Assembly: GCA_016787525.1 (NCBI GenBank)
Contig: JAEUUP010000113.1
Location: forward strand, 1-64,000
Length of the DNA stretch: 64,000 nucleotides
Origin: Saprospiraceae bacterium
GTDB taxonomy: Bacteria > Bacteroidota > Bacteroidia > Chitinophagales > Saprospiraceae
Reading direction: 5' to 3'
A program made the translations under genes and the position numbers. Positions 43,893 through 52,425 of the stretch are shown in pieces; position 1 is the first letter of the stretch; each line of letters opens with the position of its first letter. Under the pieces are notes generated by a model. It was given only the letters and a program-made list of their open reading frames with translations. It searched no databases and was not told where the DNA came from.

Positions 43893-43921
43893 TATGCGCC
43901 AAACTTCAAGTTTGGCGCATA
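43893..43921 (+). terminator. Terminator between the second and third esterase genes
   Basis: A 13-bp perfect stem, TATGCGCCAAACT (43893-43905) with AGTTTGGCGCATA (43909-43921), followed by TTTCTT. A 10-mer (43933) follows in the next leader. Confidence 0.75.
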
Positions 43922-43997
43922 TTTCTTAAAAATACTGAGGGGTATAAAAGTTTAATAATCAATGGTTTATTATATCTCATAATTTTATTTTTTCAAC

Positions 43998-45536
43998 ATG
44001 AAAAAAGCAGTTATTCTTTTCCTTCTCTTTTACACAACCTCTTTTTTCGCTCAAAATATTGTCAAAACAGAAAATGGGTCAGTAGAAGGTCATCTTACTG
44101 AGGGGGGCATCCGTGCGTTCAAAGGCATTCCATTTGCTCAACCACCAGTGGGTAATTTACGCTGGAAAGCACCACAACCCGTTCAAAATTGGGAAGGTAT
44201 AAGAAAATGTACGACATTCAGTGCCAGCCCGATGCAAGCCAGCCCTGCGCCCTTTATGTTTTGGTCTTCTGAATTTTTGATTCCAAAAGAGCCAATCAGT
44301 GAGGATTGTTTGTACTTAAATGTATGGACAAAAGCAAAAAAAGAAAGCGAAAAACGCCCTGTTTTGGTTTATATCTATGGCGGTGGTTTCAGAAGTGGCG
44401 GCAGTGCTTGTCCCATTTATGATGGTGAGGCAATGGCAAAAAAAGGTGTTATTTTTGTGAGTTTTAACTATCGCGTTGGCGTTTTTGGTTTTTTAGCACA
44501 TCCTGAACTGACGGCTGAGTCAGATTACAAGGCATCAGGTAATTACGCGCTGTTGGACATGATTGCCGCCTTGAAATGGGTGCAAAAAAATATCGTTGCC
44601 TTTGGTGGCGACCCGAAAAATGTTACTATTGCAGGGCAATCTGCGGGCGCATTTGCGGTCAACTATTTGGTCGCTTCGCCTTTAGCAAAAGGTTTGTTTC
44701 AGAAAGCCATTGCAGAAAGTGGTGGTAGTTTTCACGCCAACCCTTTGCGACCGAATGTGGATATGCGTGGCGCAGAAGAAATGGGTATGAGATTTTCTAA
44801 ATCATTGATTTGTAATAACTTAGTAGAGCTTAGAAGCAAGTCGGCAGAAGATATTCAAAAAGCTCAAGGTGGATTGAGCGCACCGATTACAGATGGTTAT
44901 GTGATGCCTGAAAGCATTTATGATATTTTCAAAAAAGGGAAACAGAATGATGTGGCAACCATTGTTGGATGGAACGAAGACGATAGAGTTTCTGGGCCAC
45001 CTCAAAAAGCAGAAATTTTCAAGGAGCAAATACAAAAGCGTTTTGGAGTGCTTTCTGATGCTTTTTTAAAAGCGTATCCTGCTGATACGGAAGAGCAAGC
45101 GGCTTATTCGCAAATGGCAATGGGACGTGACGAAATATTCGGATTTCAAGATTATACTTGGGCAAAAATGCAGACACAAACAGGGAAGTCTAAAGTTTAT
45201 GTCTATAATTTCAATCGAAAACTGCCTGCGCATACACCCGAAACGCAATTTGGCGCATTCCATTCTGGCGAAATTGTATATGCTTACAATAATTTGCACA
45301 CGTTGAACCGTCCGTGGGAAACTGTTGATAAAGATATTGCCGAAAAAATGTCATCATATTGGGTCAATTTTGCAAAAAAAGGCAATCCAAATGGCAAAAA
45401 TTTACCACAATGGGCTGTTTATGAACCCAATACTGAGGGGGTGCTTATCATTGACAAAGTGATAGTAACCAAGCCTTTACCGACTAAAAACCAAATGATG
45501 TTTTGGGAACAATATTTTGCTAATGTGCAGAAATAA
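43998..45536 (+). CDS. Secreted type-B carboxylesterase, third of three
   Basis: 512 residues; signal peptide ending near FFAQ. Nucleophile S215 in AGQSAGAF, H422 in GAFHSGEIVY, acid probably E in GWNEDDRV. FKGIPFAQPPVGNLRWKAPQP matches the first esterase closely, so the first and third copies are the nearer pair. 10-mers at 44096 (LTEGG, near the mature N-terminus) and 45431 (NTEG). It is separated from the second copy by a terminator and probably has its own promoter. Confidence 0.92.
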   Translation: MKKAVILFLLFYTTSFFAQNIVKTENGSVEGHLTEGGIRAFKGIPFAQPPVGNLRWKAPQPVQNWEGIRKCTTFSASPMQASPAPFMFWSSEFLIPKEPISEDCLYLNVWTKAKKESEKRPVLVYIYGGGFRSGGSACPIYDGEAMAKKGVIFVSFNYRVGVFGFLAHPELTAESDYKASGNYALLDMIAALKWVQKNIVAFGGDPKNVTIAGQSAGAFAVNYLVASPLAKGLFQKAIAESGGSFHANPLRPNVDMRGAEEMGMRFSKSLICNNLVELRSKSAEDIQKAQGGLSAPITDGYVMPESIYDIFKKGKQNDVATIVGWNEDDRVSGPPQKAEIFKEQIQKRFGVLSDAFLKAYPADTEEQAAYSQMAMGRDEIFGFQDYTWAKMQTQTGKSKVYVYNFNRKLPAHTPETQFGAFHSGEIVYAYNNLHTLNRPWETVDKDIAEKMSSYWVNFAKKGNPNGKNLPQWAVYEPNTEGVLIIDKVIVTKPLPTKNQMMFWEQYFANVQK

Positions 45537-45583
45537 AAAACATTTTTTTAGAAAAAATATAGAAAATAAACGTTTTGTTGCTG

Positions 45584-45591
45584 TAAATTTG
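45584..45591 (+). promoter_or_regulatory. Candidate -7 element of uvrB
   Basis: TAAATTTG matches TAnnTTTG, 27 bp before the uvrB ATG; the -33 region is poor. Confidence 0.35.
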
Positions 45592-45618
45592 AGGTTCAAT
45601 TTTTAATACAGCTCAAAA

Positions 45619-47661
45619 ATGGAATTTACGCTTGTTTCTAATTATGTTCCAACAGGAGACCAACCACAGGCGATTGCACAACTGACAGAAGGCATACTGA
45701 GGGGGGAGCGTGCGCAAGTACTACTCGGTGTCACAGGTTCAGGTAAGACATTTACCATGGCGAATGTGATTCAAAAACTGAATAAACCGACGCTTATTTT
45801 AACTCACAACAAAACATTGACGGCTCAACTGTATAGTGAATTCAAACAATTTTTTCCACACAATGCTGTTGAGTATTTTGTTTCCTACTACGATTACTAT
45901 CAGCCCGAAGCTTATATCGCGGTCAGTGATACCTATATAGAAAAAGATTTACAAATCAATGAAGAAGTGGACAAACTGCGACTGCGAGCGACGAGTTCGG
46001 TGTTGTCGGGGCGGCGCGATATTATTGTGGTCGCATCGGTGTCGTGTATTTACGGTATGGGCAACCCTGAAGATTATACGGCAGGCATTATTCGCATTGC
46101 CAAAGGTATGACCATATCGCGTAATACGTTTTTGTATTCGCTGGTGCAAAGTTTGTACTCGCGTACTGAGGGGGAGTTCAGTCGGGCGACTTTTAGAGTT
46201 AGAGGCGACACGGTGGATATCAATTTGCCTTATGTGGACTATGGTTATCGCATTGTGTTTTTTGGCGACGAAATCGAGAGCATTGATATGATTGACGTGG
46301 AAACTGGGCAACGTGGCGAATCTATGGATGCAGCCGCTATTTTTCCTGCCAATCTGTACGTTGCGCCCAAAGACAGAATCCACGAGATCATTCGCCACAT
46401 TCAAGATGAATTATACGAGCAAATCCAATATTTTAAGCGTGAAGGCAAAGTGTTAGAAGCCAAACGCATCGAGGAACGCACCAATTTTGACCTTGAAATG
46501 ATTAAAGAATTGGGTTATTGTTCAGGCATTGAAAACTATTCTCGCTTTTTTGACCGCAGAAAAATGGGCGACCGACCTTTCTGTTTGCTCGATTATTTCC
46601 CAGATGACTATGTGATGTTTGTGGATGAAAGCCATGCGACGATTCCGCAAATCAGAGGTATGTGGGGCGGTGACAGGGCGCGAAAACAGAGTTTGGTGAG
46701 TTTTGGCTTCCGTTTGCCGAGTGCAATGGACAATAGACCGTTGAATTTCAATGAATTCGAGAGTATGATAAACCAAGTCATCTTCGTGTCAGCAACGCCG
46801 GCTGATTATGAACTCGAATGTACTGAGGGGGTGGTTGTGGAGCAAATTGTGCGCCCAACAGGTTTGCTTGACCCGCCGATTGAAGTACGTCCTTCGATTA
46901 ATCAAGTGGATGACCTTTTGGACGAAATTCACAAACGCATTGAGAAAAACGAGCGTGTGTTGGTGACAACGCTGACCAAACGGATGACCGAAGAATTGTC
47001 AAAATATCTGGCAAAACTCAATATCAAAGTGCGTTATATTCACTCAGAAGTAGATACGATGGAACGAGTTGAAATACTGAGGGATTTACAGTTGGGCGAT
47101 TTTGATGTTTTGGTGGGTGTCAATTTGCTGCGCGAAGGTCTCGATTTGCCCGAAGTATCGCTCGTTGCGATTTTGGATGCTGACAAAGAAGGCTTTTTGC
47201 GCAATGCACGATCACTGACACAAACGGCAGGTCGTGCTGCACGTAATTCCAATGGTTTGGTTATTTTTTATGCTGATAAAATAACCGATTCTATGCGCAA
47301 AACGATTGATGAAACCAATCGCCGTCGCTCTATCCAGATAGCATATAATGAAGCTAATGGCATCACGCCACGAACAGTGGCAAGATCGCGTGAGGACATC
47401 ATTGCAGCAGGGTCAATCTTGGATATTAGGGGTAAAAAAGCGAAAATGTACGTCGAGTCCGAAGAAGTCAGTTTGGCCGCTGACCCGATAACAAGCTATA
47501 TGAGTCGTGAACAATTTAAAAAACTCATTGACCAAACAGAAAAGAAAATGCAAGAAGCAGCCAAAGAGCTTGACTTTATCACAGCTGCCCAAACGCGCGA
47601 TGAGTGGTTCGCTTTGAAGAAAAAATACAGTGATATGTACGGTATGTTGAGCGAAAAATAG
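45619..47661 (+). CDS. uvrB: Excinuclease ABC subunit B
   Basis: 680 residues, the damage-verifying helicase-like subunit of nucleotide excision repair; works with UvrA and UvrC. Walker A GVTGSGKT (37-44), beta-hairpin YYDYYQPEAYI, helicase motifs through LLREGLDLPEVSLVAILDADKEGFLR and the C-terminal UVR motif (KKLIDQTEKKMQEAAKELDF). Full length. Exact 10-mers at 45695 (ILRG), 46164 (TEG) and 46821 (TEG). At 47075 the conserved EILRD helicase segment carries a one-base variant (TACTGAGGGA), probably fixed by protein constraint. Confidence 0.97.
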   Translation: MEFTLVSNYVPTGDQPQAIAQLTEGILRGERAQVLLGVTGSGKTFTMANVIQKLNKPTLILTHNKTLTAQLYSEFKQFFPHNAVEYFVSYYDYYQPEAYIAVSDTYIEKDLQINEEVDKLRLRATSSVLSGRRDIIVVASVSCIYGMGNPEDYTAGIIRIAKGMTISRNTFLYSLVQSLYSRTEGEFSRATFRVRGDTVDINLPYVDYGYRIVFFGDEIESIDMIDVETGQRGESMDAAAIFPANLYVAPKDRIHEIIRHIQDELYEQIQYFKREGKVLEAKRIEERTNFDLEMIKELGYCSGIENYSRFFDRRKMGDRPFCLLDYFPDDYVMFVDESHATIPQIRGMWGGDRARKQSLVSFGFRLPSAMDNRPLNFNEFESMINQVIFVSATPADYELECTEGVVVEQIVRPTGLLDPPIEVRPSINQVDDLLDEIHKRIEKNERVLVTTLTKRMTEELSKYLAKLNIKVRYIHSEVDTMERVEILRDLQLGDFDVLVGVNLLREGLDLPEVSLVAILDADKEGFLRNARSLTQTAGRAARNSNGLVIFYADKITDSMRKTIDETNRRRSIQIAYNEANGITPRTVARSREDIIAAGSILDIRGKKAKMYVESEEVSLAADPITSYMSREQFKKLIDQTEKKMQEAAKELDFITAAQTRDEWFALKKKYSDMYGMLSEK

Positions 47662-47664
47662 CCT

Positions 47665-48777
47665 TTATTTCTGCGCTTTTGATATTAAAAACAGTGCTAC
47701 TGCACCAAAAATGAAGTTTGGAATCCAAACGCCCAACCAAGTGGGTACATCTGGCTGCTGGGCAAAAGTAGCAGAGAATTTGGAGACAACAATATACAAT
47801 GCGCCGATGCCAATACCCAATGCTAAGTGAAATCCCATGCCCCCACGCACTTTGCGAGCAGCGATGGACATGCCTATTAGAGTCAAAATGACGATGGTAA
47901 ATGCGTCGGCAGTGCGGCGGTGCATCTCAATCTCAAAAGGTTTGAAATTGCCAATGCCACGGCTTTCGCGCTTATAGATTTCATAACTTAACTCACCCGT
48001 TGTCAATAATTCGTTCTGATTTAAATATTGCGAAAAATCTTCGGGTGCTAAATTCAAAACGGTATCGAGCGTAGAAATATTCGTTTCAAGGCGTTCATAC
48101 AAGCCGCTGAATGTACGGCGCGACAGTTGGCGCAATTCCCAACGATTTGGATTGGTCTTAAAATTGGCTGTCTCTGCCTTTATCAAATAAACAATATTGC
48201 CCGCCGTATCGTATTTTTCAATCCTAAAATCGCGTGTTGTAGAGTCGTGTTTGTTGTAGTAACCCACAAAAACAGCGGTTTTGGGGTCTAAAAGCATGTG
48301 AACATTGTCGAATTTACCTTTATCGTTATTTTTCCAAACATGCTTGCGCTCGACAGCCAAGCGTTTTTTATTGCCATTCGGGACGATGTAGTGATTAAAC
48401 GCCAAATGTACAATGCCAATAATACCCGCCGCAACCAAATATGGGCGCATGACCCGTTGAAAACTCACGCCAGCATTTAAAATTGAGATGATTTCAGAAT
48501 CATACGCCATGCGCGAGGTGAAAAATACGACAGAAATGAGCGCAATGAGTGGAAACAAAAGCGCATTGATGTGCGGAATAAAATTCAGATAATAGTCAAA
48601 AAGAACCGTTTTCACAGGCACGTGTTCGTGCTTAAAATCTTCGATTTTCTCACCCAAGTCAATGACACAAGCGATGAGCGAGAGAATCAACAAAACAAAC
48701 CCAAACGTAGTCAGGTATTTTTTGATGATATAGCGGTCAAGAATTTTTAAGTATTTTGCTATTATTGTACTAAACAT
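47665..48777 (-). CDS. LptF/LptG-family permease (YjgP/YjgQ)
   Basis: 370 residues: helices at both ends (for example FGFVLLILSLIACVIDLG and IFGAVALFLISKA) and a central periplasmic beta-jellyroll. In the Lpt machine this permease, with LptB, pulls lipopolysaccharide out of the inner membrane. F and G cannot be told apart safely; Bacteroidota often keep the two genes separate. No 10-mer. Its stop is 4 bp from that of convergent uvrB, with no hairpin between. Confidence 0.88.
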   Translation of the reverse strand: MFSTIIAKYLKILDRYIIKKYLTTFGFVLLILSLIACVIDLGEKIEDFKHEHVPVKTVLFDYYLNFIPHINALLFPLIALISVVFFTSRMAYDSEIISILNAGVSFQRVMRPYLVAAGIIGIVHLAFNHYIVPNGNKKRLAVERKHVWKNNDKGKFDNVHMLLDPKTAVFVGYYNKHDSTTRDFRIEKYDTAGNIVYLIKAETANFKTNPNRWELRQLSRRTFSGLYERLETNISTLDTVLNLAPEDFSQYLNQNELLTTGELSYEIYKRESRGIGNFKPFEIEMHRRTADAFTIVILTLIGMSIAARKVRGGMGFHLALGIGIGALYIVVSKFSATFAQQPDVPTWLGVWIPNFIFGAVALFLISKAQK

Positions 48778-48795
48778 CAGTTCGTTTTTAACGCC

Positions 48796-49308
48796 TTATG
48801 CGCGATAATTTTTATTCATCCAACCAAAAGAAATGTCGTGGTAGAACTGTCCATCGGGCATTTTGTCCCTATTTTTCAAGTAACCTTCTAACTCAAATCC
48901 TAACTTTTTATACAACCGAATCGCTGCTTCATTGCCATCTCGCGCGTGCAATTCGACACGTAAAATATGCGGCATGTCGTTTTCGACTTTATCTAAAAGC
49001 TGTCTAAAAAGCTGATAGCCAATACCTTTTCCTTGAAAGTTAGGGTGAATTGCAATAGTCAAATTGCTCAGAACATGTTCGAAAATACGAATGCCAATAC
49101 GATATGTATGGATTTCAGCAACAATTTGACTTTCCGACTCTGCTACCAAAACAATACCATCGCTCAAACCTTGCTCCAGATTGTGACGCACATACCCCTC
49201 AGTAATTTCGTCTTCAAATCGAGCGATGCCATAACCTTGTGCTGCTACCGTCTTGTATAAACGAAAGATGCCTTCAAAATCTGTTAGACGAGCCTCTCTA
49301 ATTTGCAT
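48796..49308 (-). CDS. GNAT-family N-acetyltransferase
   Basis: 170 residues. The acetyl-CoA loop is IHPNFQGKGIGYQLF and the C-terminal YKKLGFELEG is the common GNAT ending. It transfers acetyl to an amine of unknown kind (amino acid, small molecule or protein N-terminus). It lies between the LptF/G permease and the monooxygenase on the same strand, with its own -7 element. A 10-mer at 49195 encodes ITEG. Confidence 0.88.
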   Translation of the reverse strand: MQIREARLTDFEGIFRLYKTVAAQGYGIARFEDEITEGYVRHNLEQGLSDGIVLVAESESQIVAEIHTYRIGIRIFEHVLSNLTIAIHPNFQGKGIGYQLFRQLLDKVENDMPHILRVELHARDGNEAAIRLYKKLGFELEGYLKNRDKMPDGQFYHDISFGWMNKNYRA

Positions 49309-49325
49309 TTCTTTTATTTTGGGCG

Positions 49326-49333
49326 CAAAAATA
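49326..49333 (-). promoter_or_regulatory. Candidate -7 element of the acetyltransferase gene
   Basis: Minus-strand TATTTTTG matches TAnnTTTG, 18 bp before the ATG; no good -33 box. Confidence 0.3.
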
Positions 49334-49353
49334 TAAATTATTCATCGCTTATC

Positions 49354-50514
49354 TTACACGTGAAACAGATAATCGAACTGTTTTTCCGCCATTGACGATG
49401 GTGTCACACTCAACAACCAGTTGCGCAAACGATAGCCGATAGCACCGCCTAAATTGCTCAATTGCCCAATTTGTAACGACGTTTTGGTAACAAAAGCCGT
49501 TTTTTCTTTCCTCAAATTATAAAACCGCGCAAATGCTTCCGATACTGTCATAGACTCCGTTGGAGAGGGGGTACTTTTAAGACAATCAGCCAAATGCCAC
49601 GCATCTTCTATGGCTTGACACGCCCCTTGTCCCAGATTCGGTGTAGTGGCATGAGCTGCATCGCCAATCAGTATGGTATTGCCTTTATACCATTCTTTTA
49701 GAGGAGCAAAATCAAATAAATCATTGTGCAAAATATGCTGATTATCAGTTAGTTGCACTACTTTTTGGATGGGCGAGTTGAACTCAGAAATGAGGTTCAA
49801 AAGATAAGGTTTGGTTTCTGTTTCACTCAATTTTAAGCCCGCTTTGTGCTTTTGCGTGATATACCAATACACTTCCGTATCGCTCACTTGGCTCACACAA
49901 GCGCGCAGACCTGCCTGTGTACCCCACAATTCGGCACTGTTTTTAGGATTTTCTAAGCTCATTTGGGTGATACCTCGCCAGCAGGTCTGCCCTGAATAGC
50001 GCAGAGGTGTTTCGCCGAATAGACGTTTACGAACAACAGAGTGAATGCCATCCGCACCAATCACTAAGTCAGCCTCTGCACTCGTGCCATCTTCAAAATA
50101 CAATTCCGTTTTTGACCCCTCAGTAATTTTGATGTTTTTCAATCGTTTATGGGTCAAAATAGTGCTTTTATCTGCATTTTTCATCAAAATCTGTTGCAAT
50201 TTGCCGCGATGTATCGCCACAGTACCGTTGCCATAACGTTGGATAATTTTTGTAAAATCTATTTTTGAGAGTATCTCGCCTTTATGATTGCCCAAACCAG
50301 CGGATTGCAATATATTGCCTGCGGCTTTCACTTGGTCGGCAATGCCCAAACGGTCAAAAACGATAATAGCATTGGCAGCTATCCACAAACCAGCTCCAAC
50401 GGCTTTGATTTCAGGTGCTGCTTCATAGACTGTGATGTCCGTAAAACCTTTTTGTTGCAAGGCAATAGCAGTTGTAAGTCCACCAATGCCACCGCCGATA
50501 ATTGCTATTTTCAT
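49354..50514 (-). CDS. FAD-dependent monooxygenase (PHBH/UbiH/TetX-like)
   Basis: 386 residues. FAD-binding motif IIGGGIGGLTTAIALQ (5-20), DG motif LVIGADGIHSVVR, and GDAAHATTPNLGQGACQA near 290. Class A flavoprotein hydroxylases use NAD(P)H and O2 on aromatic or polycyclic substrates, including antibiotics in TetX-like members. It diverges from a TetR regulator over a shared operator region, the usual layout for a substrate-inducible detoxifying enzyme; the substrate is not evident. 10-mer at 50116 (ITEG). The short G-rich repeat of 49553-49570 is also within it. Confidence 0.88.
   Translation of the reverse strand: MKIAIIGGGIGGLTTAIALQQKGFTDITVYEAAPEIKAVGAGLWIAANAIIVFDRLGIADQVKAAGNILQSAGLGNHKGEILSKIDFTKIIQRYGNGTVAIHRGKLQQILMKNADKSTILTHKRLKNIKITEGSKTELYFEDGTSAEADLVIGADGIHSVVRKRLFGETPLRYSGQTCWRGITQMSLENPKNSAELWGTQAGLRACVSQVSDTEVYWYITQKHKAGLKLSETETKPYLLNLISEFNSPIQKVVQLTDNQHILHNDLFDFAPLKEWYKGNTILIGDAAHATTPNLGQGACQAIEDAWHLADCLKSTPSPTESMTVSEAFARFYNLRKEKTAFVTKTSLQIGQLSNLGGAIGYRLRNWLLSVTPSSMAEKQFDYLFHV
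49553..49570. repeat. Second copy of short repeat GACTCCGTTGGAGAGGGG
   Basis: Differs at one base from 5530-5547. It lies inside the monooxygenase gene, where it encodes part of TPSPTES in a variable segment before the C-terminal helices. Confidence 0.5.
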
Positions 50515-50531
50515 AATTTTAAAATTTAGAA

Positions 50532-50562
50532 TTTGAAATTTAGAACAAATGTACTAAATTTG
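50532..50562 (+). promoter_or_regulatory. Consensus promoter of the tetR gene
   Basis: TTTG (50532-50535), exactly 19 bp, TAAATTTG (50555-50562): a full TTTG-N19-TAnnTTTG match. The first operator lies between the two boxes and the second spans the probable start of transcription, so the regulator should repress itself. Confidence 0.7.
50540..50557. promoter_or_regulatory. TetR operator O1
   Basis: TTAGAACAAATGTACTAA, an imperfect palindrome (one mismatch) of the same 18-bp design as O2. It also covers a minus-strand -7 element, TACATTTG (50553-50546), suited to the monooxygenase gene, so binding could block both divergent promoters. Confidence 0.65.
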
Positions 50563-50567
50563 CCAAA

Positions 50568-50585
50568 TTAGAACAAGTGTTCTAA
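50568..50585. promoter_or_regulatory. TetR operator O2
   Basis: TTAGAACAAGTGTTCTAA: two perfect 8-bp half-sites around AG. The centre is 28 bp from that of O1, a little under three helical turns. Confidence 0.7.
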
Positions 50586-50602
50586 AAATATTTTTTTGAA
50601 AA

Positions 50603-51229
50603 TTGGGAACAAAAGAAAAAATACTACAAAAATCGCTCGATTTATTCAATGCCAATGGTACGGACGCTGTGACAGTGCGCCACATTGCCGCTGAATTGGG
50701 CATGAGTCATGGCAACCTGTGTTATCATTTTCCATCAACAGATGCCCTCATACAGGCTTTGTATTTGCAACTTGTTGATAAATTAGATGCGGCTATACTG
50801 AGGGGGCAAACGGGTCAACAAACGGAGATGAATTTGTCATTTTTATACAATATGACTTTGACAACCTACGATTTGCTGAATCAATATCGGTTTTTGATGC
50901 TCGATTTTGTACACATCATGCGGCGGATAGCCTTCATTCGCTCTCATTATCAACAGTTGACTGCTGCAAGGCGAGAGCAATTCTTGTTTTTGATGTATCA
51001 ACTACAACAAAATGGCATTATTCGATCCAATTTGTCGGAACAAGAGTGCAACGATTGGATTGCGTTGGCGACGTTGTTTGGTGATTTTTGGTTATCCAAT
51101 GCCGCGATTTTATATGCAGGAGAAGAAGTAGACAAGGTCATGTATTATGCCCAATTGTTTATGCGTTTGGGTTTGCCTTATTTGACAGAACACGGACTCA
51201 ATGAGTGGAAAAGAATTGTAAATAGTTGA
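50603..51229 (+). CDS. TetR/AcrR-family transcriptional regulator
   Basis: 208 residues. N-terminal helix-turn-helix: TKEKILQKSLDLFNANGTDAV then VRHIAAELGMSHGNLCYHF, with a helical ligand-binding domain after residue ~55. The start is TTG at 50603; it fits because the HTH begins immediately and no ATG lies nearby in frame. It should bind the two 18-bp operators in the 88-bp gap to the divergent monooxygenase gene. 10-mer at 50796 (ILRG). A cupin gene follows after 13 bp, probably co-transcribed. Confidence 0.9.
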   Translation: MGTKEKILQKSLDLFNANGTDAVTVRHIAAELGMSHGNLCYHFPSTDALIQALYLQLVDKLDAAILRGQTGQQTEMNLSFLYNMTLTTYDLLNQYRFLMLDFVHIMRRIAFIRSHYQQLTAARREQFLFLMYQLQQNGIIRSNLSEQECNDWIALATLFGDFWLSNAAILYAGEEVDKVMYYAQLFMRLGLPYLTEHGLNEWKRIVNS

Positions 51230-51242
51230 AAATAAAGAATTT

Positions 51243-51608
51243 ATGTTTAAAAAATCATTGTCAGAAATAGACAGTTTTATTGCGGGAGACAAAACGATAA
51301 TCAAAGAATTTGTGCATCCGAAAAATGATGCTGTGGATTTGAATTATAGTCTTGCGCATTGCATTGTGGAAATTGGCAAAGCGAGCGAGCCACATATTTT
51401 GATCCAAAGCAGCGAATTGTATGTGATTTTGAGTGGTGCAGGCGAGATTTTTATCAATCAAGAATCTGAAATACTGAGGGGTGGTGATGGGGCTCTCGTC
51501 CCTGCGGGCGCGACGCAATGGATTCGAAATGTGAGTGATGAGCCTTTAGTGTTTTATGTAATCGTGTCGCCGCCATGGAAAATTGAACAAGAAGTAGTTT
51601 TAGATTGA
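51243..51608 (+). CDS. Cupin-domain protein
   Basis: 121 residues, one small beta-barrel: ASEPHILIQSSELYVILSGAG (first cupin motif, with His and Glu) and GALVPAGATQWIRNVSDEPL (second). Metal ligands look incomplete compared with enzymes such as dioxygenases, so it may bind a ligand rather than catalyse. Co-transcribed with the TetR gene. A 10-mer at 51472 encodes ILRGGDG between the two motifs. Confidence 0.82.
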   Translation: MFKKSLSEIDSFIAGDKTIIKEFVHPKNDAVDLNYSLAHCIVEIGKASEPHILIQSSELYVILSGAGEIFINQESEILRGGDGALVPAGATQWIRNVSDEPLVFYVIVSPPWKIEQEVVLD

Positions 51609-51616
51609 AAAAGTAA

Positions 51617-51655
51617 GAGGGCTTGCCGATGTATCGGAAGCCCCCTCAGTATTTT
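51617..51655. terminator. Terminator after the cupin gene, abutting a 10-mer
   Basis: GGGCTT-G-CCGA (51619-51629) pairs with TCGG-AAGCCC (51634-51643), then CCTCAGTATTTTT supplies the T-run; the 10-mer (51642-51651) overlaps the 3' arm. It lies between convergent cupin and DUF4397 genes. Confidence 0.75.
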
Positions 51656-51668
51656 TACAAAAATTTAC

Positions 51669-52394
51669 TTAACGATTGGTATAAAAAGTAAGTCCTGGTG
51701 CGGGTGTTCCCGTTTTACCTGTTACACCTCTTGAGTAAATCGTATATGTACGACCTTGACTCCAAGTTCCTATCAAAGAAGCGATACCGGGATATGCCGT
51801 TGTTGTACCAGATTTACGAATAAAGAAGCTGTCAGGTGTATTACCTTGATTGGTCACAAATGCAGTTGTTTTTCCAAATGTGATACCTGAAAACAAGACT
51901 TTTGAATCAATTTTACGGACAAACTCGAGCGTATCTTTTGCTTTTGCCGACAAGCCATGTACAAAGCGAACGCGTGCTAAAGTATCTTCTTTCGCTGCAT
52001 AGACATCATCTTCTGTGGTAAAAGCTGTGATTGTTGGCACTGTATCGTTGAGGAATACCGTATAGTATTTGCCATCGGACGTTGTTACTTTACCCCCTAA
52101 AACAAGTGTACCAGAGTCAGCACGTACAAATTCATAACTGACATCACCTGCGGGGAAAGCGGCGTAACCTACATTCGGGAAAGTACCATTATAGGCTAAT
52201 GCTGCTCCTGTTACCAGTTTGCCACCCACTTTGACGTTTACCGATGGACAATTTGAACAAGCTTGAACGAATTTGACTCGCGCACCAGTTGCCGGTTCAC
52301 CAAGCCCGACAAGGTTATATTTTTCACCACAAGCGGCTGCCAAGACAAGAAGAAACATGGTAGCAGCGGCAAAGGCAGTTTGTTTTATCTTCAT
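51669..52394 (-). CDS. DUF4397-domain lipoprotein
   Basis: 241 residues; lipobox AAAC then GEKYNLVG. Two Ig-like DUF4397 units (ARVKFVQACSNCPSVNVKVGG ... and ARVRFVHGLSAKAKDTLEF ...). It lies directly downstream of susD (31-bp gap), so it is probably a surface lipoprotein of the same uptake locus. Confidence 0.82.
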   Translation of the reverse strand: MKIKQTAFAAATMFLLVLAAACGEKYNLVGLGEPATGARVKFVQACSNCPSVNVKVGGKLVTGAALAYNGTFPNVGYAAFPAGDVSYEFVRADSGTLVLGGKVTTSDGKYYTVFLNDTVPTITAFTTEDDVYAAKEDTLARVRFVHGLSAKAKDTLEFVRKIDSKVLFSGITFGKTTAFVTNQGNTPDSFFIRKSGTTTAYPGIASLIGTWSQGRTYTIYSRGVTGKTGTPAPGLTFYTNR

Positions 52395-52425
52395 TTTCGA
52401 AAATTTTTAATTGTTATTTTTAAAA

